This document shows, one piece after another, positions 1-6,089 of a stretch of 33,052 bases of DNA; the first letter of the stretch is position 1, and every line of letters begins with the position of its first letter. Below the pieces are notes generated by a model. It did no database searches and was not told the DNA's origin. It saw nothing but the letters and a program-made list of their open reading frames with translations. A program made the position numbers and the translations under genes. The DNA is taken from positions 1 to 33,052 of the forward strand of contig RZYT01000005.1 in NCBI GenBank assembly GCA_009930195.1. The letters run 5' to 3'. The stretch is from Spirochaetia bacterium (GTDB lineage Bacteria > Spirochaetota > Spirochaetia > Sphaerochaetales > Sphaerochaetaceae).

Positions 1-132
1 GATGTCGTTGAACGCTATCCTCGCTCCGGCAGCCGCATACGCACTGGCGATCGCAAACCCGATCCCGTAGCTCGCACCGGTCACCCATGCTACCTTGCCC
101 TTCAGGGAAAACATGTCCATGCTCTTCTCCAT
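1..132 (-). CDS. kduD: SDR-family dehydrogenase, KduD-like, N-terminal part
   Basis: Only the first 44 codons are inside the window; the gene runs off the left edge. The translated start has a hydrophobic beta strand (GKVAWVTG) followed by the glycine-rich NAD(P)-binding motif TGASYGIG, which is diagnostic of classical short-chain dehydrogenases. It lies 4 nt after the kduI stop, and its GAGG ribosome site lies inside the end of kduI, so the two are translationally coupled. A second in-frame ATG four codons in is also possible. Next to KduI, the expected role is 2-dehydro-3-deoxy-D-gluconate (or 2-deoxy-gluconate) 3-dehydrogenase, the cytoplasmic step after KduI in unsaturated uronate breakdown. 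The SDR assignment is firm; the KduD substrate is inferred from context, and a gluconate 5-dehydrogenase is the main alternative. Confidence 0.8.
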   Translation of the reverse strand, partial: MEKSMDMFSLKGKVAWVTGASYGIGFAIASAYAAAGARIAFNDI

Positions 133-136
133 ACTC

Positions 137-979
137 CTACCTCAGCTCCTCGGTCGCCACCCAGTCCATGTCCGTGTACGTGCGGTTCTCCCCGCACATC
201 GACCAGATGAACGTGTAGTTGCTCGTGCCCACTCCGCTGTGGATCGACCACGACGGGTTGATCACCGCCTCCTCGTTGCCCACCATCACGTGCCGCGTCT
301 GCTGCGGCTCGCCGAACAGGTGCAGCAGCGCCTGCTTCTCGCGGATGTCGAAGTAGAAGTACACCTCCATCCTCCGCTCGTGCGTGTGCGCAGGCATCGT
401 GTTCCACACGCTGCCCTCCTCAAGCTGCGTCAGCCCCATCGACAGCTGGCACGTGTCCAGCACATCCGGGTGGATGTACTGGTTGATCGTACGCTTGTTG
501 CTGTCCGCTGCGCTTCCGGCGCCCACGTGCTTCGCCTCGGCGAACACGATGTGCTTGGCCGCAAACCGCTGGTGCGCAGGCGTGCTGCTCATGTAGTACT
601 TCGCAGGATCCGAGCCGTCCTTGCTCGACAGCGTCACCTTCCGGGTCCCCATCGGCAGGTACAGCCCGTCGAAGTGCACCAGGTCGTAGGTCACCCCGTC
701 GGCCTCGACCGTCCCGTCACCGCCGATGTTGATGATCCCGAGCTCACGCCTCTGCAGGAAGTAGTCTACCCCGAAGTCCTTCATCGCGTCGATGTTCTTC
801 TCCAGCTCCAGCTTGCCGGTCACCGGCATCGCCCCCATCGTCACGATCCGGTCGATGTGCGAGTACACCCCGCTGACCTCGTCCGCTGCGAAGATCCCCT
901 GGACCAAAAACTCCTTGCGCAGCTCCTCGGTCGTCATGTGCTTGAACGCTTCCTTTCCTGTCGAATACCGTATATCCAT
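137..979 (-). CDS. kduI: 5-dehydro-4-deoxy-D-glucuronate isomerase KduI
   Basis: This cytoplasmic isomerase converts 5-keto-4-deoxyuronate to 2,5-diketo-3-deoxygluconate during breakdown of pectin or other uronate polymers. The protein is 280 residues, essentially the family length (278 in E. coli). The four cupin zinc ligands can be read directly: H198 and H200 in PAHTHERRMEVY, E205 in the same stretch, and H247 in SWSIHSG. This is exactly the E. coli pattern shifted by two. The start is supported by AAGGAG 8 nt upstream of the ATG. The gene sits between a GntR regulator (24 nt upstream) and a kduD-like gene (4 nt downstream), and is probably one transcript with both. By eye it is clearly richer in G and C at third codon positions than the regulator beside it, which could mean high expression or separate ancestry. 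Confidence 0.96.
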   Translation of the reverse strand: MDIRYSTGKEAFKHMTTEELRKEFLVQGIFAADEVSGVYSHIDRIVTMGAMPVTGKLELEKNIDAMKDFGVDYFLQRRELGIINIGGDGTVEADGVTYDLVHFDGLYLPMGTRKVTLSSKDGSDPAKYYMSSTPAHQRFAAKHIVFAEAKHVGAGSAADSNKRTINQYIHPDVLDTCQLSMGLTQLEEGSVWNTMPAHTHERRMEVYFYFDIREKQALLHLFGEPQQTRHVMVGNEEAVINPSWSIHSGVGTSNYTFIWSMCGENRTYTDMDWVATEELR

Positions 980-1003
980 AGTCAGTTCTCCTTATGCTTA
1001 TAG

Positions 1004-1741
1004 TCATGTGGCCAAACACAACGGTTTGGCTATCGTTTCGATATGATCGAGATACTCCTTGATGGAACCTGCATCCGCAAAATACCCGGCCGAATCGGTG
1101 AGCAGGACCTGCCGCATCCTTCGCATACCGCCGAACAGATGGTACTGCACCAATTCGGCAATCAGCGTTTCGTCTCTCTGGGCAATGGCTTTCAGCAGAC
1201 ACGCATGCTCATCGACGATTTCCTGGAAATTGTGGATGCGCACGATGTCGAGCATCCTGAAGCGGGTGTAATTGACTTCCGCCTCCTGGATGACCTGCCA
1301 GATCAGGGGCACCTTGGTCTCATTGAACCAAATCTGGTGCAACTCCGCATCCAACGCGTAGAAGTATGCAGCCTCAAACCGAGGGCTTTGCAGCAAGATC
1401 TGTTGGTTGCGAAGCGTATGCTTGCACAGCTCCTGGGCAAAGGGATCAGCCTGGCGGGCAAAATCAACCACCACCTTGCTCTCCAGGACGATGCGCATCA
1501 GGATCAGCTGATAGATGTCAGAGAAATGCAGCAAGGTAGCCTGTGCACCTTTGTAGGGAACAAACTGCACAAGATTCTCCTCGCTCAGTCGTTCCAAAGC
1601 CGAGCGTACCGGGGTCCTGCTGGCATCAAACCGGTCACACAGCGACTGTTCCCTGAGGCTCTCCCCAGGCACAATCGCAAGGTTCAGGATCTCTTTGCGC
1701 AAAGTGGTGTACACCTGGTTGGTAACGTCTTTAGATCGCAT
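1004..1741 (-). CDS. GntR-family (FadR/FCD) transcriptional regulator of the kdu operon
   Basis: The N-terminal winged helix (about residues 5-70, with SRTPVRSALERL as the recognition region) and the C-terminal all-helical FCD ligand domain (about 80-220) define the FadR subfamily. Candidate FCD metal ligands are the D and H of ALDAELHQ, the H of VDEHACLL and the H of VQYHLFGG. I place the start at the ATG at 1741 (245 aa), not at an in-frame ATG eight codons upstream, because AAAAAGGAGG sits 6 nt before 1741 and would otherwise be coding. It is the first gene of the kduI/kduD operon, so it most likely senses a uronate catabolite. A TTGACA-type promoter and a GTATAC-centred palindrome lie just upstream, which suggests autoregulation. 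The ligand cannot be read from the sequence. Confidence 0.92.
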   Translation of the reverse strand: MRSKDVTNQVYTTLRKEILNLAIVPGESLREQSLCDRFDASRTPVRSALERLSEENLVQFVPYKGAQATLLHFSDIYQLILMRIVLESKVVVDFARQADPFAQELCKHTLRNQQILLQSPRFEAAYFYALDAELHQIWFNETKVPLIWQVIQEAEVNYTRFRMLDIVRIHNFQEIVDEHACLLKAIAQRDETLIAELVQYHLFGGMRRMRQVLLTDSAGYFADAGSIKEYLDHIETIAKPLCLAT

Positions 1742-1773
1742 CCCGAACCTCCTTTTTGTAATCATATTTATAA

Positions 1774-1785
1774 TTCGTATACAAA
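1774..1785. promoter_or_regulatory. Palindromic operator for the GntR regulator
   Basis: TTCGTATACAAA reads TTTGTATACGAA on the other strand, fitting TTnGTATACnAA. GTATAC-centred palindromes are typical operators of FCD-type GntR regulators. It abuts the -10 box of the regulator's promoter on the downstream side, covering the expected transcription start, which is the place for a repressor to block its own operon. The palindrome is seen; binding is inferred. Confidence 0.6.
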
Positions 1786-1813
1786 CTTTACCATAAACTG
1801 GGAATCATGTCAA
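1785..1813 (-). promoter_or_regulatory. Promoter of the GntR-kduI-kduD operon
   Basis: On the minus strand a perfect -35 TTGACA (1813-1808) is followed after 17 nt by TAAAGT (1790-1785), four of six matches to the -10 consensus. The first bases of the -35 overlap the end of the T-tract of the upstream sigma gene's terminator, so termination and re-initiation are packed into about 55 bp. Confidence 0.65.
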
Positions 1814-1839
1814 AAGAAAAACCGGACATCTCTGCCCGG
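1812..1839 (-). terminator. Rho-independent terminator of the sigma factor gene
   Basis: On the minus strand a 7-bp stem CCGGGCA/TGTCCGG (one G-U pair) closes a GAGA tetraloop and is followed by TTTTTCTTTT. It lies 34 nt after the sigma gene stop codon and insulates it from the kdu operon. Confidence 0.85.
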
Positions 1840-1873
1840 CTTCTCATCTATATGAATACACCCTCTCGGTGCT

Positions 1874-2752
1874 TTATGCAATGTAGCTTTCGACCATCTT
1901 GCTCTTGTTGGGAGCCCTGAGCCGTTCAATGGCCTTCTTCTCGATCTGGCGGATTCTCTCCTTGGTCAGGTTGTACAACTCCCCGATTTCCTTAAGGGAC
2001 ATGGGGTTTTTCCCATCCAAGCCGAATCTCAGCTCAATGATCTCCCGTTCCTTGTCACTGAGTGTTGCAAGCAAGCTGCGTACATCATCCTTGAGGGATT
2101 GGTCGATCAGCGAACGTTCAGGATTCTGTGTCTCATCTTCCAGGAAGTCCCCGATATTGCTGGCACTTCCATCATTGAAAACAGGAGCATCGAGGCTTAC
2201 AAGCTCCCTGCTGATGGAGAGCAGGTTGGAGACGTGCTGGGCATCAAAGCCTGCCAATTCCCCGATCTCTTCCATGCTTGGGTCTTCGGTATTCAGATCT
2301 TTCATCAATGAACGCTGGGCTTTCTGGATCTGCAAAAGCTCGTTGGTCCTGTTCAGCGGCAGGCGAACCGCCCTGCTCTTCTCATTGATGGCTTTCATGA
2401 TTGCCTGACGGATCCACCACACTGCATAGCTGATGAAGTGATAGCCCTTCTCCGGATCGAACTTCTCCAAGGCTGTCATCAGGCCGATGTTGCCCTCATT
2501 GATGAGATCGCTGAGAGGCAGCCCCTGGTTCTGGTACTTTTTCGCTACATTCACCACAAACCGGAGATTGGATTCGATCATCCGCTTTCGGGCAAACTCA
2601 TCACCCTGCTGGGCCCGTCTGGCCAACACCAACTCCTCTTCGGGAGTCAACAAGGCAATGCAATTGATCTCCTTGAGATAGATACTCAAAATATTTGCAT
2701 CGTCATATCCGCTGGTTTCCGTATTGGTAAGCATTTGGCGTTTGGCTTTCAT
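1874..2752 (-). CDS. Group 2 RNA polymerase sigma factor (sigma-70 family)
   Basis: A primary-like sigma factor of 292 residues without the long region 1.1 of a housekeeping RpoD. Region 1.2 is near residues 20-50. Region 2 contains NLRFVVNVAKKY, the core-binding DLINEGNIGL and the -10 recognition and melting stretch HFISYAVWWIRQAI. Region 3 spans about 130-190. Region 4.2 carries the -35 reading helix KEIGELYNLTKERIRQIE. The start is supported by GGGAGG 7 nt before the ATG. The length and architecture match RpoS/SigA-type alternative sigmas, for instance what is called sigma-43 in treponemes. As I recall, that gene also neighbours groES there, as this one does. Its promoter region has phased A-tracts. 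Which genes it serves cannot be read here. Confidence 0.92.
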   Translation of the reverse strand: MKAKRQMLTNTETSGYDDANILSIYLKEINCIALLTPEEELVLARRAQQGDEFARKRMIESNLRFVVNVAKKYQNQGLPLSDLINEGNIGLMTALEKFDPEKGYHFISYAVWWIRQAIMKAINEKSRAVRLPLNRTNELLQIQKAQRSLMKDLNTEDPSMEEIGELAGFDAQHVSNLLSISRELVSLDAPVFNDGSASNIGDFLEDETQNPERSLIDQSLKDDVRSLLATLSDKEREIIELRFGLDGKNPMSLKEIGELYNLTKERIRQIEKKAIERLRAPNKSKMVESYIA

Positions 2753-2818
2753 TATGTACCCTCCCTTGTGGGTGTTGGAAAGGTAAATGCAACAAGCGTG
2801 CCAACATTATTAATGAAT

Positions 2819-2920
2819 CTATAATTCTATATTTGTTATAGTTTTAGATATTCTGGAAAAATCAACTTGGCGAAAATTGCCAAAAAAAAGTGCCAAAAAG
2901 CCCAAAAAGGGACTCTTTTT
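2819..2920 (-). promoter_or_regulatory. Upstream region of the sigma gene: phased A-tracts and an inverted repeat
   Basis: This is the bulk of a 241-base gap. A-tracts are centred near 2874, 2885, 2897 and 2906, spaced roughly one helical turn apart, with another at 2857-2861. This is the pattern of intrinsically curved DNA or an UP element. Downstream on the minus strand is a candidate -35 TTGATT (2865-2860) with TATAAC (2840-2835) at a long 19-nt spacing, so I do not call the promoter itself. A perfect 6-bp inverted repeat, CTATAA (2819-2824) and TTATAG (2836-2841), overlaps this -10 candidate. The remaining bases (2921-2993) show no clear element. Confidence 0.4.
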
Positions 2921-2993
2921 GACACACTCAGGGAAATTCTCCTGCAATCCGGGTCATTCTGACACGGATGAACAGAATACAGCCGTTTCGGTG

Positions 2994-3449
2994 TTACCCG
3001 AACGACCAATGAAGCTCCTCTGATTCAACCAACCAGGGGAAATCGAGCTCAATCGAAGCGAACCAGCGACTGAGATTCTCCTTCTGGAATGCAAACTCAC
3101 TGTTCTGCAGCTCAATCTTGATCTGCTCATACTCCATTCTCAAAAAATCATGGATCATATCCCCTTCACTGAGGGAACAGCTGATGCACTTCTTCCCCAT
3201 CAGGTAGATGGCGAACTGCCGGCGGAAGAAGTCCAGCCAATCCTTGTCGGGACTGTGCATCTCATTGCCCCTGATCAGAAAGACATCAATGAAACAGTTC
3301 AGGCTGGGCGCCAGCTCCTGTGATTTGGCGAAAAGCGTTGCCAGATGATAAAAGTGCTTCCACACCTGCTCGCTGGTTGCGTCAGGAGAAAGGAACGGCA
3401 GTTCCCCCTTGATCATCAGCTGTCTTTCTGTAGTGTTCTTGCCATCCAT
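2994..3449 (-). CDS. Hypothetical protein, 151 aa, divergent from groES
   Basis: I do not recognise this family. The protein is mixed polar and aromatic, with no signal peptide or membrane segment. It has a C88-x2-C91 pair (KKCISC), a helix-rich centre and a tryptophan-rich C-terminus (RWF, FPWL, LHWSF). The start at 3449 is chosen because AAGGAAG lies 7 nt before it and because a good promoter (3478-3506) would put the transcription start at or beyond the other two in-frame ATGs further upstream. It is transcribed away from groES, with a perfect palindrome between the two promoters, so the pair may respond to the same stress signal. It could be a redox or metal-binding regulator because of the CxxC, but that is only a suggestion. 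Confidence 0.75.
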   Translation of the reverse strand: MDGKNTTERQLMIKGELPFLSPDATSEQVWKHFYHLATLFAKSQELAPSLNCFIDVFLIRGNEMHSPDKDWLDFFRRQFAIYLMGKKCISCSLSEGDMIHDFLRMEYEQIKIELQNSEFAFQKENLSRWFASIELDFPWLVESEELHWSFG

Positions 3450-3477
3450 ATACGCACTTCCTTTCTGTTCCATGCTG

Positions 3478-3506
3478 AATATAGTAATACCTCTTGATAA
3501 CGGCAA
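3478..3506 (-). promoter_or_regulatory. Promoter of the 151-aa hypothetical gene
   Basis: Minus-strand TTGCCG (3506-3501), 17 nt, then TATATT (3483-3478). The -35 matches four of six and the -10 five of six consensus bases. It gives a leader of about 20 nt containing the AAGGAAG ribosome site. Confidence 0.65.
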
Positions 3507-3529
3507 GGCTTAGGTGAGTTATTTTCACA

Positions 3530-3548
3530 GTGTGCACCATCTGCACAC
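3530..3548. promoter_or_regulatory. Perfect inverted repeat between divergent promoters
   Basis: GTGTGCA (3530-3536), 5-nt spacer, TGCACAC (3542-3548). It is centred almost midway between the -35 boxes of the minus-strand hypothetical gene and plus-strand groES, a typical position for a shared regulator. It does not match CIRCE (HrcA) or the CtsR heptad repeat. Binding is inferred only. Confidence 0.5.
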
Positions 3549-3575
3549 CCATATGTGTTGTTTTGGCAATTCAGC

Positions 3576-3604
3576 TTGCCTGTCTTGCCGCTTTTGACTA
3601 TATT
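3576..3604 (+). promoter_or_regulatory. groES promoter
   Basis: TTGCCT (3576-3581), 17 nt, TATATT (3599-3604). This is nearly the same promoter as the divergent gene's. A CTTGCC direct repeat (3575 and 3584) spans the -35. The predicted leader is about 60 nt. Confidence 0.6.
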
Positions 3605-3672
3605 AACGTAAGCGATGGCAGATGCCTCGCAAGTACACTACCACATTTACCTAATGGTTGGAGGAGAATACA

Positions 3673-3945
3673 ATGACCATCAAGCCTTTGGCAGACAGAG
3701 TATTGGTTCAGATTGAAGAAGTGCAGGAGAAGACCGCCAGTGGTCTGTACATTCCTCAGACAGCACAGGAAAAGACCCAGATCGGGGTTGTCGTAGCTGT
3801 TGGGGAAGGCACTGACAAGGTGAAGATGAGCGTCAAAGCCGGCGACCGTGTCATGCATGACAAGTACAGCGGAACCTCGGTGAAAGCCGATGGCAAGGAG
3901 TACCTGATTCTCAGCATGAAGGACATCCTCGCTGTAATCGAGTAA
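3673..3945 (+). CDS. groES: Co-chaperonin GroES (Hsp10)
   Basis: GroES caps the GroEL folding chamber in the cytoplasm as a heptamer. The 90-residue protein begins IKPLADRVLVQIEE and ends DILAVIE, with the mobile loop around residues 16-32 (EKTASGLYIPQTAQEK) and the dome/roof region near KAGDRVMHDKYSG. The start is the ATG at 3673 with GGAGGAG 6 nt upstream; an in-frame TTG at 3658 lies in that ribosome site. The gene stands alone: groEL does not follow, and a strong terminator lies 17 nt after the stop. As I recall, separate groES and groEL loci are usual in treponemes. No CIRCE element is present upstream. Confidence 0.97.
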   Translation: MTIKPLADRVLVQIEEVQEKTASGLYIPQTAQEKTQIGVVVAVGEGTDKVKMSVKAGDRVMHDKYSGTSVKADGKEYLILSMKDILAVIE

Positions 3946-3962
3946 AGGCGGTTGCATTCAGT

Positions 3963-3994
3963 AAGGTGGGAAGCAGTTCCCACCTTATTTTTTT
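3963..3994 (+). terminator. groES rho-independent terminator
   Basis: A perfect 10-bp stem AAGGTGGGAA/TTCCCACCTT with a GCAG loop, followed by A and seven T. The T-run overlaps the stop codon of the convergent dinG gene. On the minus strand the hairpin is followed by few T, so it is weaker in that direction. Confidence 0.93.
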
Positions 3995-6089
3995 ATCCGT
4001 AGAGGAAGTTTTCTATCTTGTCGCAGAGGCCTTGGCTCATCGTCTCCGGGTGATAGCTCTCCGGAAGTGCCCTGAGCATGTACACCCCGTAGTTCTTGCT
4101 CACCACCCTGCTGTCGAGAATGAGGACCACCCCTCTGTCAGAGGTGGACCTGAGCAACCTCCCGAATCCCTGCTTGAGCTTCATGGTCGCCGATTGCAGC
4201 GCCAACTGATAGAAACCGCTCCCACCCATCTTGTCGATCGCTTCACAGCGTGCCTTGAACACAGGATCGGAGGGGACGGTGAACGGCAACTTGGCGATGA
4301 TCACCAACCGAAGCGTATCACCCGGGGCGTCCACCCCTTCCCAGAACGAGGAAGTGGCGAAAAGAGTGCTGTCCTTATCGGCTATGAAGGAAGAGAGCAA
4401 GCTATACCGGTCCAGCTCTCCCTGGGCAAGCAAGGTAAGGTTTTCCTTCCCAAACTGCTGTTCCACCTGCGCTTTCACCCGCTTGAGCATCGCGTAGCTG
4501 GTGAAAAGCACCAGAGCCCCCCCTCCGCTGGAGAGTACCGCATTGAGAATGGTGGAACTCAGGTACTGCACATACGCATCCTCAATATCCTTTGCGGGGA
4601 GCGGGGCATCAGACGGAGTGAGCAGCATCACGCGGTTGGGATAGTCAAACGGAGAGAGGTAGGTCCCTTTCAGAAAGGGGCGCTCCTGATCATACGGAAG
4701 CCCCACCCTACTGCCCCAAAAGGCGAATTCATCATTCAGGTCAAGGGTGGCTGAGGTACAGACCACCGTCTGCAGCTTGGAAAAGACTGCATCCACCAGC
4801 AAGGGCGCGATGGAGAGGGGGGTGATGCGTACCTGGACGCTCCTGCTGGACCTGTGGGCCTCGGCATTGAACCAGTGGACCTCATCCTGCCAAACCGGAA
4901 AGTTGCAGAACTTCGAAAGCACCTCACTCATCAGTGCTATGCGTGATCCTCGCACTTTCAGCTCGTTGATCTTCCCATCGAGCTCCTCGGGAGCCTTGTT
5001 GTGCTCAAGAAAGGTGTTGATCTTCGCCGCCAGTCTGCCGCTGGCCTGCGACACCTTGGTGGCGGACTGTACAAACTCAGTGAGCCTGCCTTGGTGCTCC
5101 GTCTTGATGAGAACCGGCTGGAAATCATTCTTCTGGAACACGCCAAGCAGGTACTGGTCAAGTGTACCCACTTCCTGCATGAGCAGGTGGATATCGTCTT
5201 GGATCCTGTCGATCAGATCCGGCTCCGTACTGTATTCGCCGAGCTGCTCGAGCAAGGATTTGGAACTGTATCTCCCGTTTTTCTGGATGCGCCCTATCTG
5301 GCGAAGCATCTCCTGGGAATCGTACTCATCGGTGAAGTATTCGGTGGCATTTGCCTCGATGTTGTGTGCCTCGTCGATGATGAGCCGATTGAAGGGAGGA
5401 AGAATCATCTCCTCGTCATAGTCAATCCCGTTGAGGAACCGGCTCTGGGCATCGGTGAAGAGGAGATGGTGGTTGCTCACCACAATCTTCGCTTCCTTGG
5501 CCTTTGCCTTGGCCTTGAAGAAGAAACACTCGCGGAAGTATGCGCACTGGTGGTTGGGGCACAGGTCCCCGTCACAGCAGATATCCGACCGCAACTCCGA
5601 ACTGAGGCGGAACGGGACATCGGCGAAGAGGCCGCTCTCGGTTTGCTTGATCCACTGCCCCATCTGGTACAACTCGCTGTTCGGGTCCTGGGAGAGAAGG
5701 CTTGCTTCTTCCCTGGTTTGGACAAAGCGGTTGATGCAGACGTAGTTGCCCCGCCCTACGGCCAAGGCAATCTTGCAGTTCATGCCCAGAAACGAGAAGA
5801 GCATCGGAATGTCCTTCTCGTAGAGCTGACGCTGCAGGTTGATCGTACTGGTGGCGATGACGGTCCGCTCATCCGGACTTTGCATCGCATGGTAGAGAGC
5901 TACTGCAAGGTAGGCAAACGATTTGCCGATGCCGGTGCCTGCCTCTATGGCAGCCACAGCCCCCTTCTCATAGCTTTGGCGCACCAGTTCCGCCATGAGA
6001 AGCTGGCCTTCGCGATACTCATAGGAGGGAAAATGCTGCTCGAGCAACCCCTCCTTGTCAAAGATCCTATCGATGTCAAGCTTCGTCAA
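3993..6089 (-). CDS. dinG: DinG-family ATP-dependent DNA helicase (XPD-like, Fe-S)
   Basis: A superfamily 2 helicase of about 698 residues that unwinds DNA or R-loop structures 5'-3' during repair and replication conflicts. Motif I is AGTGIGKS (50-57) and motif II is DEAH (239-242). The four Fe-S cysteines are C118, C177, C182 and C188, as in DinG/XPD. Motif VI is QGFGRLLRS near the C-terminus. I choose the TTG at 6089 as the start, with AGGA 8 nt upstream; it overlaps the 3' end of the response regulator by 14 nt. An open frame continues 30 codons further but has no conserved residues and is overlapped by the regulator's HTH. It is the last gene of the murG operon. A poly-Q/YoaA-type paralogue is the main alternative name. 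Confidence 0.9.
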   Translation of the reverse strand: MTKLDIDRIFDKEGLLEQHFPSYEYREGQLLMAELVRQSYEKGAVAAIEAGTGIGKSFAYLAVALYHAMQSPDERTVIATSTINLQRQLYEKDIPMLFSFLGMNCKIALAVGRGNYVCINRFVQTREEASLLSQDPNSELYQMGQWIKQTESGLFADVPFRLSSELRSDICCDGDLCPNHQCAYFRECFFFKAKAKAKEAKIVVSNHHLLFTDAQSRFLNGIDYDEEMILPPFNRLIIDEAHNIEANATEYFTDEYDSQEMLRQIGRIQKNGRYSSKSLLEQLGEYSTEPDLIDRIQDDIHLLMQEVGTLDQYLLGVFQKNDFQPVLIKTEHQGRLTEFVQSATKVSQASGRLAAKINTFLEHNKAPEELDGKINELKVRGSRIALMSEVLSKFCNFPVWQDEVHWFNAEAHRSSRSVQVRITPLSIAPLLVDAVFSKLQTVVCTSATLDLNDEFAFWGSRVGLPYDQERPFLKGTYLSPFDYPNRVMLLTPSDAPLPAKDIEDAYVQYLSSTILNAVLSSGGGALVLFTSYAMLKRVKAQVEQQFGKENLTLLAQGELDRYSLLSSFIADKDSTLFATSSFWEGVDAPGDTLRLVIIAKLPFTVPSDPVFKARCEAIDKMGGSGFYQLALQSATMKLKQGFGRLLRSTSDRGVVLILDSRVVSKNYGVYMLRALPESYHPETMSQGLCDKIENFLYG

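Noticed and set aside
95-1003. Long open frames on the plus strand opposite kduI and many other genes
   Set aside because: They are mirror frames of GC-rich genes, rich in R, H, P and V, with no domain and no ribosome site.
2875-2897. Sigma-54-like TGGCAC...TGGCA on the minus strand upstream of the sigma gene
   Set aside because: The GG and GC elements are 12 nt apart instead of 10, and the sequence is explained by repeated T-tracts ending in GGC.
3530-3548. CIRCE or CtsR element for groES
   Set aside because: The palindrome does not match TTAGCACTC-N9-GAGTGCTAA or the GGTCAAA heptad repeat.
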